A DNA stretch of 64,000 nt. Source: Acanthopleura granulata. Lineage: Eukaryota; Mollusca; Polyplacophora; Chitonida; Chitonidae. The stretch spans positions 33,664,768 to 33,728,767 of the forward strand of contig JABBOT010000003.1 in assembly GCA_016165875.1 (NCBI GenBank), read 5' to 3'. Under the pieces are notes generated by a model. That model did not search any database and was not told the origin of the DNA. It was given only the letters and a program-made list of their open reading frames with translations. Below, piece after piece: positions 34,701 to 44,714 of the stretch (its first letter is position 1; the number at the start of each line of letters is the position of its first letter). A program made the translations under genes and the position numbers.

Positions 34701-35779
34701 GCCATATCATTCCGCGGAGTCATCTAAACAACAAAAACACTGCGGAAAGCAGCCCGTTTTCATTTCGCGCTCCTGTACCCTGTGAAAGTGAATCGTTTTC
34801 AATAAAGTATTGTTATTTATTAGGCATTGGTTTACGAGCTAACCAATGGTCATTAACTACAGGATACGCTCAGTGCACAAGTTAGACTTCGATAAAAATT
34901 GCAAGCATAGTGCACCGTGTGACCAAAAATGCGCGTACTTCAAAATGGCGGTTAGTGCACATGTTTTGGATTTTTATTTTTTACGGAGTTAGCCATGTTG
35001 CTGTATGAATATGTTGATAGCACTGTACAGATAGTGTTCCGAGGAATGTTTCTAGTACATTTATATTATTGCTGAAGCCTATGCCTCTGGAAGAACTGCG
35101 TACCACCAAAAGGTAAGTTGAGTGTATGATAAATGTGTTTGCGTATTGCCAATACTGTTGATTAGTAGTGCAAATTATTTTCCATAGTATATTGTATATG
35201 TACCCCAAAATTCAAGGCCCTATGTATCCTAATTCCAAGATGAGAGCAAAATGTGCCAGAAGGCCTGTCCGGCGGCAGAGGTTTGCACAACTTATATGAT
35301 TTCCTCTTACGAAGAGTGTTTATGACATGGTGAGTTTTTCAATTAGCGTAATCAGAATGACAAAGAGTATTTTTAAGTATTGAGAATGGCTCGGAATATT
35401 TCATAGAATAGAATATTCTAGAGTATAGCGTTTATAAATGTACATACAGGTATGAAGGGAGCAAATCAATCTAGGGCTGTGTTGCATTTTGCCTGTGTTG
35501 AGTATGGTTTTATACAGACATTAGGCCTACACATTAACCTCTTATCTTTCGTATTTATTGTTTCCTTGCACGTGTCGTTATTCTGTAAGAAATCGGTGTA
35601 ATTTTTACACCTGTTTGTCCCAATTCAACGCTTTAACTTTTGTGTAGAATATACATGTGCACCCGTCTGGGGATAGCTGCTAAATATGCAGTTTATACAA
35701 GGGTGTGTTTCAGAGTCAGGAAGAGGTTTAGGTACCTGACAAAGAGCTAGCATTTCCTCTCGACACTCCAGTTTCTTGG

Positions 35780-35832
35780 ATATAACTTTTTAAATGCGGC
35801 GTTAGATGAAGATGAAATAAATGAATAAATAT
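35780..35832 (+). repeat. SINE tail remnant
   Basis: TAAATGCGGCGTTAGATGAA followed by GATGAAATAAATGAATAAAT resembles the GGCGTAAAAC plus (AAAT)n end of the SINEs. Very short and uncertain. Confidence 0.3.
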
Positions 35833-35948
35833 GTCACACAGAACCTCAAACACCTTCAATGTGTGACTTTTCAGGTCAAGGATAAAACATAGAACTGCTT
35901 AAACGGATTATGATCATATACGTAGGCCTACCAGCAGTACTTCTCCCC

Positions 35949-36540
35949 GAACAAGCGACAGCGAAAATCGTACACACTAGTTCTGGAAATATTCAGGATG
36001 TGCAGCAAGCTGGCACTTAACAGTTTCTGGGCGTCCCTTTCGCTGAGGCACCTACTAGACTGAGTCGTTTCGCATGGTCTATGTGGAAAACACGCACGCC
36101 CTGTGCGTACAGTGCCGCATACTTTCGGCCACGATGTCCACAGTCGCTGATAAACAACCCAGTCGTAAGTCACCACGATAAAATGGATGAAGACTGTTTG
36201 TATCTGAACATATACACCTAAAACCGTAGTGGTTTGGATACTCGGTAGTTCATTTTACATGTGCTCGGGGCAGAACTATCCTGGAAACATCTTGGCACTG
36301 ATGATATGACGCTGTTGTGGTGAACACCAGTTACAGACTAGTCGCGTTGGGGTTTTGGTCTGCTGGACCAGATAATGGCACTAGAGTGGGTTTGAGTAAA
36401 TATTGCAGCCTTTGGTGGAAACCCAGATTCTGTACAGCTTCCTGCGAGTCGGCTGGCAGTGTGTCGTATCTTTTGTGTTGGGGTTATCCTTCGCAGGAAT
36501 TATACCGAACATCACCGATGAGAAAAAGCAGGTGAGCGAC
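35949..36540 (+). pseudogene. carboxylesterase/cholinesterase-like pseudogene fragment
   Basis: Carboxylesterase family landmarks occur in the right order but in several frames. First comes an N-terminal KIVHTSSGNIQDVQQAG, then QFLGVPFAEAPTRLSRF and CPQ...MDEDCLYLNIYT. These are followed by VVVWILGSSFYMCSGQNYPG (the oxyanion-loop region, normally HGGxF), VNTSYRLVALGFWSAGPDNG, and CESAGSVS, which keeps the Ser of the usual GESAG nucleophile elbow. In-frame stops (for example before QFLG) and frameshifts break it, and the C-terminal half is absent. No introns interrupt the fragment, so it may be a processed copy or one large exon of a decayed gene. Members of this family include secreted esterases and neuroligin-like adhesion proteins; which kind cannot be decided. 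Confidence 0.8.
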
Positions 36541-37163
36541 GCGTTGATGAGATACATACCTCATGAATGATTGGCCTTCTAGAAACAGACTGATGGTTTT
36601 TCAGGCACAGTGATCGTAATTTAGCCACTTACAGAACAATTTCTTTATAGCTTCTTGGATTCACTGTAATACGCCCTCATGAGTAAAAATTTCAATTTGC
36701 GCGCAGTCTCAGTGACATCGCCTCCCAGTCTCTTTGTCACCATTAACATACAACAAAAATTTACGAGAAGGCGGTATGATTACTCCAACCGCTTTAGCTT
36801 AGGTGTACGTGCATAAAGGCCTAGTCGTTACAGGGCTCCAAAGATTTTCTAGCTGATATCATGAAAGTGTTTGTACAGTTCGTACTCAGTGAGACACACA
36901 AATATTTTCGAAAAAATGTACAAGTTGATCGAAGTGATGTTTACGGCAGTAGATAAGATAACAGATAATGTTAATGTGGGTTGCTGGCAACCTATTTCTT
37001 CCACTTTGTGAGTCCGGAGATTACTACTCCTGAAAGCAAAATATTACATTTCTGTCTGAACTTTTGTTAAAGCCAATATATGGATATGCTTTTTCTTAGA
37101 TGAACTAACTTTGTAAGAAAAAGAATTCCTTTTTGCAGTTTCATTTATATTGCCTAAAAAATC

Positions 37164-39835
37164 GTGCATGGGGTCTACCCCGTCGGAGACCCAGACACTG
37201 CCAAACTCGCTCCCTTAAGAGATGGCGACCCCAACTGTGTAGCCCAGAGAGTCGTGGAGTACTTTGAAGGCCCCCAAAGAGGCCAGCGGCTGACCGCAGC
37301 CAGGCGGGTCAAAATCCAAGAGTGGGAAGAGAGGTTACATGAAACGGGCGATACGGTCGATGATGTAGCTGGACTGGAAGAGATCCACAAGAGGGTAATT
37401 ATCCTGAGAGACATTGCTGGTCATTACATGTACAACAGTGGCAAATACCAGCTTTCTGACAATGGAGTCAGAGGTAAAGTACAGCTTATCTACCAGAACG
37501 GTCACGACTGGTCCAAACACCTCCAATTTCCCCAAATCAGAAAAGTATACATCTTTGCGGGCGACGTCTGGCAGGCCATCCGGAAAGCCACACAGACTGA
37601 GTCATTAGCTGACTGGCTGCGGGGTGGCCAAGACAGGCAACTCGGTTTAGACCAGTTCGTACTACAGGACGGCTGCACCTACAGGACCCAGGAGGTGCAC
37701 GAGAGGCTCCAAGCAATAGCAGTCTGCGCCGAACTGATTGACACCGAACTTGCCGTAAAGGCGTTCGACGAGAATCATGTGGCCAGCATCATGGCAAAGG
37801 AAAAGAATGCCTGGAAGCCGACTGCGGCCAGTCTGCTCGACGAAGTCCAGTGTGGTTTGGTAGGCATTTCGCAGAGAATGGATGGGTCCCAGCACCGCTC
37901 ATTGTCTTCCCGAAAGAGCCCAGCTTCCTGAGGTCATTCAGGGTCTGCGAAGCTATCATTACCTTGAAGACACAGGGTGGCATCTGACTGCCTGACAGTC
38001 GAGATCTAGCCTGCTCAGTGATCGGCAAATTCACGCAATGCACCAAGACTGACGGAAAAAGATTCACAGAGTGGTGACTGATGAAGGAGAGCTTGATTAC
38101 CTGGTCAGAGACACACGCCAAAGTGGCACCGTGCTTGGAGCAGGAATGAAATGTCCACTGGGTCATATCTTCACCTACTACGACAGCTCATAACCCCAGC
38201 ACGCCCACCTCAGGGCCTCCATGCTGGCCTATGTCCATATCAACCTAATATCTATGCTTTCAAGGTTAGAACACGACGAGGCAGTTCGAGTGCCCACTGA
38301 CAGGAAAAAGCGCTGCAAAGGGGACGAGGCTTATGTGGCACCTAAGCTCTACGACTCTGACGACGCTATGTGTGGGAGCTGCATGACTGGGGAGTCGTAC
38401 CTCCCACCGTGATAAGCAGTCCAGTGGCGCGGCAAGGGCGAGCAGCTGTATATGCCCATGGAGCATGCAGCCTACCTCCCCAAACCGGAATACAAGAAGC
38501 AAGAAAACAACATCCCCCTTAGCACTGCACCACGTCACGATGACCCGCTGGCCCACCACCAATCGAGTCACATGAAAAGCGGCAACGGCTCAGGCAAATC
38601 GACGAGAGGAATCGAGGTCTTCCGCGGTAAAGACCTCATCGTCTTCACATCGACTAATGGATTGGCCAAAGAGATGCGGTCCCGAGGGGTGGGGGGTCAA
38701 GGCCCAGACCTATCACAACTTCTTCCGTTGGATTGGTCAGGCTGAGTGGACCCCAGAGAGGATAGGCCAGAAGTACTCACCCCTCATGATCATCTGGGAC
38801 GAGGTTTGCAATGTGCCCAGGCCCATCCTACAGATCTTCCTCGATTGGCTAGAATAAAGAGGTGTCCAAGTCATCTGCTGCGGCAATAAGCGTCAGTCAC
38901 CACCGATTGCTGGCGAGATGCCACACAAGTAGCTCTGTCAGAAGGCTAACTAGCACGAGTCGGTCAAAGAAGACCATAGGGCAAAATACCCGCCCCTCAA
39001 AAACCCTAAAAAGGCCAATCGGCTCCACTCGGATAAAGTCCAGAGTCAGGAGATGAAAAAAGGGCTCAATAATTGCCTTGGTTCGGGGAAGTTCGCGACC
39101 TCATCTTGATTTCGAGACAGAAAATGCGCGACTAAACACAGGAGCTGCTATTTCAGCGCCATACTTCCCAAACGCCCCAGTGCCCCTCCTGTACGACCCC
39201 AAAGACACCCGGAAGCAAAACATGCGAATCCCCATCCCGGGCTGGGCCCACAGGGAAGAGATGGTACTCAACGACATCGTCCATGTCGGCATACAGGCAG
39301 CAGAGACGGTTGTTCAGACTGAGGACTGGTGTCTTGGTTATTTCCTCACAGTCCCCTCGAGCCAGAGCCACACCATCAAAGACCCCACAAAGTCTGGATT
39401 ATAAACGATTACCTCGAGTGGTTAAACCTTGCCGACCTTGACCTATCAGGAGTGGAGTATCTCAGTCAGCTCGAACGGATAGTCTGCTCCCCGGAGGAGG
39501 GTTCCGAGGTAAGACAACTCGCCGAGCAGCAGCTCCCCAAAATCGTCCACTGGAAGTTGGTGGCCTACAAGCTCCAGGACCGAGCCAAGGGGCTCGGGTT
39601 TAACCTGAAGGCCGATCACATCTAGCATCTCAAGGAGCAGCAAAATAACGGCTGTGCCGCGCGCAATGTTGAGCTCCTACTGGCTTAAAAGTATCCTTAT
39701 ACCCAACAGTTCATTGTGGACCGGTTGGAAAACTCCAGGGGCCACAGTAATGATAACATTACGTTGACCTATCTCGAGTGCAACGGAAAAAATTATTCCT
39801 CAACGCCTGAGAACCCCATCGATTGTTAGTTGTGT
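37164..39835 (+). pseudogene. element replication protein: SF1 helicase with C-terminal HNH-like module, broken
   Basis: The first 255 codons (37,164-37,928) are open and G+C-rich with no domain I can name; the frame starts at GTG, so the true start may be upstream. After several frame changes a helicase appears. It has a P-loop SGNGSGKST near 38,578-38,604, YHNFFRW, a Walker B-like MIIWDEV followed by PRPILQIFLDWLE, a TAA at 38,855, then VQVICCGNKRQSPPIAGEMP (motif III region, usually GD). Later come DYLEWLNLADLDLSGVEYL (motif VI region, arginine position altered) and a C-terminal FIVDRLENSRGHSNDNITL, an HNH-like segment whose zinc cysteines are partly lost. A degraded VPTDRKK at about 38,293-38,313 could be the remains of a polymerase TDS motif; this is speculative. 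Confidence 0.7.
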
Positions 39836-39904
39836 GTCGGGAGACCCCACAAGCAGCTCCTCACGGAAAAAGCTTCGTGCTGGTTCATGAAATAAATAGT
39901 TCAT

Positions 39905-40332
39905 CGGGTTAGTTACCGAGCGCGCAAGCAGATTTACATCTATGGAACACAAAGGCTGAGTCGCACGGCGACGACCACCCTCCAGCTAACCTGGAAGGTA
40001 CAAATAGCGAAAGCCTACAACAGAAGGGAGCTTCTGCTTGCCAATGGCAACAGGGCGGGATGAACGAGCATAGGAGGGTTTTTGTGACAGATTTAGCGTT
40101 GAAGGTATCACAAGGCTTCTTGCCGGTCAGCCGTGTCACCTCATTGTTCAGGGTTCGTAAAACGGCAGGCAATCTTGCAACCAGAGGCATCCCCTCAGCA
40201 TACCGGTGGTCAAACAGGCGCTCAGCTAGGATTCGAATGAACCGCTCAACGAGCCCCTGGACCCGATGGATGTCCACACGACCGCGCCTGACTGTCACAC
40301 TGTGCTTTGTTAGCAGTTGATTTACAGCACTC
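39905..40332 (-). pseudogene. retroviral-type integrase, C-terminal half
   Basis: The minus-strand frame contains NQLLTKHSVTVRRGRVDIHR and GLVERFIRILAERLFDHRYA. The latter includes the third acidic residue (E in VERF) of the D,D-35-E catalytic core. Then follow LPAVLRTLNNEVTRLTGKKP and, in another frame, a C-terminal RYLYLPG..EGGRRRAT segment. The first two catalytic aspartates are missing because the frame is truncated where the opposite-strand gene at 40.33 kb begins. A frameshift near 40,060 and a stop in the C-terminal part also inactivate it. It is convergent with the helicase gene. Confidence 0.75.
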
Positions 40333-40995
40333 ATGTCAAAAGAAGAATGAGCAAAAGAAAACTTGATGAGGCTCTCGATGAGTTCTCCAGACGCCGCATT
40401 ACACAAGGATTGCGAGTCCTTCGGGATGAAAGAGCGGCTTGCCTCGAGGCTTCCTCTGCGACCCGTGAAGCTCTGAGCACGCAGATCAGTCGGATCAGGG
40501 AGACGATCAGCGGCATTCTTCGTGGGCACAGAGCTGTTGCCAAACGCCTTCGGGTTTGTTCCGCGAACAGGGGCTCACCACACCCAGCATCCTAACTGCG
40601 GTGGGCTTTATCGCGTCAACCCTGGTGCTTGCACTAAGCGGTATCGCGGAACTAACCTTACCTACCCCACCAATCCCCCAACGGGTGGCGTTAAGGAAAG
40701 GGTGAAATTGCACCTGGGCCATGGAGAGGCTTCTTGCTAAACTCGCCGGTCAAGCCGCAGAGGCTGTCGCAGGTATTATAGGGAGCATCGTCTCTTGACT
40801 CCTCAGTGCTTTGGGCAAGGCCGTGAACTGGGTTGCCGTAAATACTTGGGCTCTGATTTTCGCCACAGGCGGAATCATTTACGCAGCCCTGCGGGCAGAT
40901 CTAGCTGAACTAGATCAGTGCAAGCCCAAGGGCGACGCTAAGTATTACTACCGACACCTTTTCTTTTCATGTGCTCTCTGGTTGAATTCTCCACT
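40331..40995 (+). pseudogene. element coiled-coil and membrane protein
   Basis: Starting at ATG 40,346, the product begins MSKRKLDEALDEFSRRRITQ and is strongly helical and charged (ISRIRETISGILRGHRAVAK), a likely coiled coil. A frame change near 40,560 leads into GLTTPSILTAVGFIASTLVL, a hydrophobic span. A further segment MERLLAKLAGQAAEAVAGII and VNWVAVNTWALIFATGGIIY (second span) ends near YYYRHL. One stop (TGA, 40,796-40,798) and a frameshift interrupt it. It may be one gene or two neighbouring ones. Coiled coil plus membrane spans suits a virion-associated or membrane-active protein; no family was recognised. Confidence 0.5.
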
Positions 40996-41085
40996 ACTGG
41001 AGTCAGCGATGCGGTTGGAGTCGGCATGGGTACTACAGCTGGCTACGGCTTTGTAATGCTTGTATTCCCATACGATTGCCCATGG

Positions 41086-41166
41086 ACTATTGATAGACAC
41101 CGCTCGTCACGATATGGCTGAGATATTGCCGATGTGGCGTTAAGCCATAATCATTCATTCATTCCA
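41086..41166 (+). repeat. SINE-type fragment in the element
   Basis: Contains CACGATATGGCTGAGATATT, GCCGATGTGGCGTTAAGCCA and a CATTCATTCATTC tail, matching the reversed copy at 1.99-2.05 kb. It abuts the 3' end of the minus-strand gene at 41.17-41.85 kb and probably inserted there. Confidence 0.65.
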
Positions 41167-41848
41167 TAGACCCCGAGTTTCTGGTCTGCTGTGGCTATGA
41201 CTATCTCGTTCTTATAGCCACTGATTTTTCCGATCCGTAGACCCATATCAATTGGCGCCATGTACAGAACCACGGCCAACGCATAATCCACCTTGGAGCG
41301 CGCACACATTAGGACGTTCTGCTACCGCACTATGACCGAGAATAGATCAGCAGGTCTTGGTGTGGCGCCTTCGACAATACCTGTGAATTGCTTCTGTGCG
41401 TCAAATGCCGTGCCTCCCGTGCCTAAGATTCTGTTGCGAGTATGTGCCTGTGCTCCGAGGACAGCCCAAACATAAGTCCAAATGGTGTCGTTCACGCGTT
41501 CCACGCCTGCCTGTTTAAACCCGGTTGCGTGCGCCATTTCTCGACCAATGAGTCGCTCTTGCTTTTCCGTAAGGTGTGGCGTTCAAGCACCTGTTGGAAA
41601 GTTAAGTCGAAAGCACCCTGCGAGTGGTTCTCCGTGGAATCTATCCGGTTCAGAGTGGGATCTATCCGGTTCAGACTTGGATGTATGTGGTTCAGGCTGG
41701 GATCTATCTGGTTCAGGCTGGTATCTATCTTTTTCAGGCTGGGATCACGGTTTTCAGTCATTTTTCTCGAAGAATATACTCCGGCGACATCGTAATGGGT
41801 TACCTTACTATTGAATGAAAACGCTTTATCAGGGATATTTCGGAGCAT
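41167..41848 (-). pseudogene. element protein with heptad repeats
   Basis: The minus-strand product begins MLRNIPDKAFSFNSKVTHYD, passes through seven-residue repeats of the type IDPSLNR (41,637-41,762), then RHTLRKSKSDSLVEKWRTQP. After a frame change near 41,497 come TIWTYVWAVLGAQAHTRNRI, GTGGTAFDAQKQFTGIVEGA and, past a stop, KVDYALAVVLYMAPIDMGLR. The long conserved-looking open segments on both sides of the lesions suggest a single gene of about 225 codons. The Ile/Leu 3-4 spacing of the repeats is coiled-coil-like, but each repeat has a proline, so a fibre-like fold is an alternative. Function unknown. Confidence 0.5.
41637..41762. repeat. 21-bp tandem repeat, six units
   Basis: Six units of the type GGATCTATCCGGTTCAGGCTG. 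The 21-base period equals seven codons, so the array encodes heptads in the minus-strand gene without shifting the frame. Units differ by a few bases each. Confidence 0.85.
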
Positions 41849-41973
41849 CTTTGATACACTTAGCGATGTTCAATAGGGGCGCAGTGTCCTCCTCCCATTA
41901 TGTCTGGGCAATCAACAAGGTCAGTACGTGGTCGCCCCCATCGAGATGACCTTGTACCCACTCCTTTCGAATA

Positions 41974-42654
41974 TTGGATGACGACGAACGGTTCGGGCTG
42001 AACAATAAGTCGATAGTCGTGCCAATCAGCCATTACACCGTCTGTTCCCTTAACAAAGAAATGTTCCAACCTGTGTATGCTGTACTGAAACTGAATGAAG
42101 TTACTGGTCGTGTGTCGTTGAACAATAAGTCGATAGTCGTGCCAATCAGCCATTACACCGTCTGTTCCCTTAACAAAGAAATGTTCCAACCTGTGTATGC
42201 TGTACTGAAACTGAATGAAGTTACTGGTCGTGTGTCGTTGGAACTTGCCAAAAACAATCTCATCAGTCTGATAGATCTAGCTGATATCCTCGGATTCACA
42301 AACGCAGCAGAACCCATGGGTGGAATAAATGAAGGAGACAAACTACCCAAACTGGCGCCTCAGAAAGAAATACTTGCTCACATAGACGGGGTGAGCACGT
42401 GCGTAGACATCGCCGCAGTGCCAACCAGTAATGTAAGTGACTCTACGCTTGTGAGGCCAGTCCCGGTATTATACGAAGGCTTCAACTCCGGAAAGACAGG
42501 GTTATTTGCCAATCCGCAATACAAAAGACTGTTGGCTGGCTGCGTGTCGCAGCTTACTGTAAGGTTGTTAAACAATTGTGGCCAACCTATAGACACAGAG
42601 TACTTAAGCGTAACTTTACACATTGGCCGGCGTGATGGACTCAGTGATCAGTAA
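41974..42654 (+). CDS. element structural-type protein with duplicated segment
   Basis: A 226-codon open frame starting at ATG 41,974, ending TAA. The N-terminal region includes NNKSIVVPISHYTVCSLNKE and is present twice in a row because of an exact 120-base duplication. The rest is open and ends with QLTVRLLNNCGQPIDTEYLS and VTLHIGRR, a beta-rich C-terminus reminiscent of capsid-associated or fibre proteins. That resemblance is an impression, not a family match. It is the longest intact gene in the element. Another gene starts immediately downstream. Confidence 0.6.
   Translation: MDDDERFGLNNKSIVVPISHYTVCSLNKEMFQPVYAVLKLNEVTGRVSLNNKSIVVPISHYTVCSLNKEMFQPVYAVLKLNEVTGRVSLELAKNNLISLIDLADILGFTNAAEPMGGINEGDKLPKLAPQKEILAHIDGVSTCVDIAAVPTSNVSDSTLVRPVPVLYEGFNSGKTGLFANPQYKRLLAGCVSQLTVRLLNNCGQPIDTEYLSVTLHIGRRDGLSDQ
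41999..42238 (+). repeat. perfect 120-bp tandem duplication
   Basis: Bases 41,999-42,118 are identical to 42,119-42,238. The unit is 40 codons, so the reading frame is kept. Confidence 0.97.
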
Positions 42655-43125
42655 TTGTACGGACATAGCTTCGTCGAATCTGGCAGATATCGATGGATTT
42701 AGGCGGCAAGGGATGGATGGACTGCGGCGTATGCCTTCCAATTCCAGCAAGGTATTTATTCAAGGAAAAAGGTGGCGTTTGGGAGATCCGAAGAACCACC
42801 GAAGTTTAGGGAGCTCGCCGATGTGGATGCCGAAGGCCCTAGTGCGCACCAAAAACTCAGCCTGGTGCCGTTAATCTGATAAGGGGAGCTGGCTTGAGGA
42901 TCGGGTGGTCGCAAGAGCATGTCGGTAAAAGCCTAACTATCGTTAAAATGTTTCCGAGATTTAATAATGTCGAGACAACGTTAGACAATGCCCAGGCCGC
43001 TGCGGCACAAACGGTGCAGGTGAACCGAATAAGTCTAGAGCATGGCATTCAGTTGAAACAGTTAAGAATAAGGGGCAAACTAGTATCAGATTTAGAATTG
43101 AGCCATATAGCGGCGTCTACATAAA
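42623..43125 (+). pseudogene. element small protein(s), fragmentary
   Basis: Two partly overlapping frames. The first begins at 42,623 (GTG, or ATG 42,632) and contains VFIQGKRWRLGDPKNHRSLG. The second begins near 42,894 and contains VKMFPRFNNVETTLDNAQAA, VNRISLEHGIQLKQLRIRGK and LVSDLELSH, an amphipathic, probably helical product. They may be one gene split by a frameshift near 42,850. No domain recognised. The next gene starts right after the second frame ends. Confidence 0.4.
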
Positions 43126-43126
43126 G

Positions 43127-43706
43127 ATGGCGCAACGGTATCCCGCATTAAAGCCATCTCCCCCGACTGAAGATCCACACGAGTATAGATTACAACATAT
43201 TGACACTCTAAAAAAAGCGTTGGAAGATGAGAGAGATGGCGGAGCTGCTTTATACAAAAAATACCACTGGGCACTCAACGAGGCTACTCACGGTAAATAT
43301 GGGCCAGTGCGTCGCAAGGGCCGAAGTGTTGTTCACGATGACGCCAATGGCTATATGTTTGGATGGCGCGACCTTAGTCTGCGGCCTTCTGAATGGGGTG
43401 GGTAAGTTTGTAAGCCGGCACCTACCCGTCAAAGGTAAGAAACAGAATGAAATTCTCTTACTGGCTGAATGTAAGCTTAATACCATAAGAGACCACGTCT
43501 CTACAGCGCTGTTTGATGGTAAGATTTCGGATACCGAGTTCCGGTTATTACTCGGTGAAGTCGAAAAATACCGAGAAATGAAACAACTGGTTCGAGTGGG
43601 TACAGCACATAACTCTATTTCATTAGATGGACGAGAAAAAGAGTTAGTGCAGCAGGGCCGAGACGAAGCTCCCGCGGCCTTCATGAAAAAACTATTCACC
43701 AACTGA
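43127..43706 (+). pseudogene. element helical protein, frameshifted
   Basis: The ATG at 43,127 (ATGGCGCAACGG) opens a frame with DPHEYRLQHIDTLKKALEDE and GGAALYKKYHWALN. Before 43,400 the protein continues in another frame, with TLVCGLLNGVGKFVSRHLPV, AECKLNTIRDHVSTALFDGK, ISDTEFRLLLGEVEKYREMK and QQGRDEAPAAFMKKLF, ending in TGA after TN. The two parts look like the ends of one protein: N-terminal helix, a shortened hydrophobic middle, and a C-terminal helical region. The hydrophobic middle appears truncated by the rearrangement around 43,270-43,370. I recognise the general type from uncharacterised proteins of similar virus-like elements but can give no function. Confidence 0.55.
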
Positions 43707-43776
43707 ACTGCTCGGCAGAGATGTAGGATACCGGAGTTCTATTTACTTGTAGCATCATTCGCAAGTCGGCTATAAG

Positions 43777-43953
43777 ATGTGTTCACCGACCTTATCCAAC
43801 ATACTTATTGTAACCTTAATTGGGGTTAGATGGGGTGTAGCTGTATATATTATGTACACACTTTACAGCGCTATACATCACCAGAGATATGAAATAACCA
43901 GGCTCAACGATAAAATAGATGGTGTGATAACCCAGACATCCACCGGGTCGTGA
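43777..43953 (+). CDS. small single-span membrane protein (58 aa)
   Basis: An intact 58-codon frame from ATG 43,777 to TGA 43,951-43,953. It begins MCSPTLSNILIVTLIGVRWG, has a hydrophobic stretch with one internal arginine through about residue 33 (GVAVYIMYTLYSAI), then a polar helix-like tail HHQRYEITRLNDKIDGV. It follows the previous gene by about 70 bases on the same strand. Small one-span proteins are common in viral gene sets, but no homolog was recognised. Confidence 0.45.
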   Translation: MCSPTLSNILIVTLIGVRWGVAVYIMYTLYSAIHHQRYEITRLNDKIDGVITQTSTGS

Positions 43954-44461
43954 CGAGCTCCAGCTCTCGTGGTCGTTAGGGTATCCGTTGATTTACTGCG
44001 GTTGTGGCTACATTAACAGTGGCCGCAAAATTTAGGCCTACCTACCAGTGTTTATTTACCTAAGGTGGCCGAGAAAATATCGCTGATGAAGAAAGGAGAG
44101 GAAAAAAAAATTGCCCACATCGGGGGTTGAACCACCAGCAGTATGTATTCACCAGCCGGGCGGTGAGCAAAAATACCACTGAGAACCGGGAGAACAAAAT
44201 ATCCGGAGATCGCAAAAGCCTATATTATGTTCCCTTTAAAGAATGTGTTCGGTATGTTATCCCTTTTGCAGAGTAATTCCCCGATGGGGTGGTAATCCGG
44301 GTTTACGCCAACCACTCACCCCATTTGTCCAGAACCACTATTTTCGCTGAATTCCGCAGATAAAAATATGCTAATCATCAATCTCACAATGCCAAGCGGT
44401 AGACATAGCACAGATACTGAGAGCTCGGTTCACACGGAAAATCGGTAACTATAGTCTTCAC
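43954..44461. other. element spacer, no clear gene
   Basis: No supported ORF. A stretch at about 44,110-44,190, read on the minus strand, has CTCAGTGGTATTTTTGCTCA and GGTTCAACCCC. These resemble RNA polymerase III A and B boxes, but it does not fold as a tRNA. Confidence 0.35.
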
Positions 44462-44638
44462 ATGCTTCTATATTTACACCAGCTACTTGTAGAATGTATT
44501 TTGTCAACCGTTAGAGCTGATGGTATATATGACAGAGGGGCTAATATTAGGCCAGTGCTTTATACAGCCCTAGTGCACACAGATATAGGTCAGAAAACTT
44601 ATATACAGGCGCTTACTATCAGCCTGTGGAATATATAG
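44462..44638 (+). CDS. short ORF in element (58 aa)
   Basis: An ATG-initiated frame beginning MLLYLHQLLVECILSTVRAD, continuing GIYDRGANIRPVLYTALVHT and ending TAG at 44,636. Residue use is protein-like, but the sequence is short and unmatched; it may be the 3' part of a longer broken gene. Weak call. Confidence 0.3.
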   Translation: MLLYLHQLLVECILSTVRADGIYDRGANIRPVLYTALVHTDIGQKTYIQALTISLWNI

Positions 44639-44714
44639 CCACCCCGGAAGTATGTGAGTAATAATGCAACTGGGCTACAACCACTGCATATGCCGTTAAT
44701 CTGCGTTCGCATCC

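Larger units (their letters stand above)
31000..35900. other. no gene recognised
   Basis: Only short, overlapping open frames without domains. A frame at 32,622-32,969 (115 codons, plus) is the longest and shows no motif I recognise; the opposite strand is equally open there. A degenerate minus-strand SINE lies at about 31.61-31.75 kb. Confidence 0.5.

Noticed and set aside
41860..42189. 109-codon minus-strand ORF opposite the duplicated viral gene
   Set aside because: It repeats itself only because of the 120-base duplication on the other strand; a shadow frame.
43250..43702. 150-codon minus-strand ORF
   Set aside because: Shadow of the plus-strand helical protein, which has clearly protein-like composition and segments.
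44110..44192. Minus-strand tRNA-like sequence with A-box (CTCAGTGGTA) and B-box (GGTTCAACCCC) motifs
   Set aside because: The acceptor and T stems do not pair, so it is not a tRNA gene. It may be a pol III promoter remnant of a SINE, but no tail or target duplication is visible.
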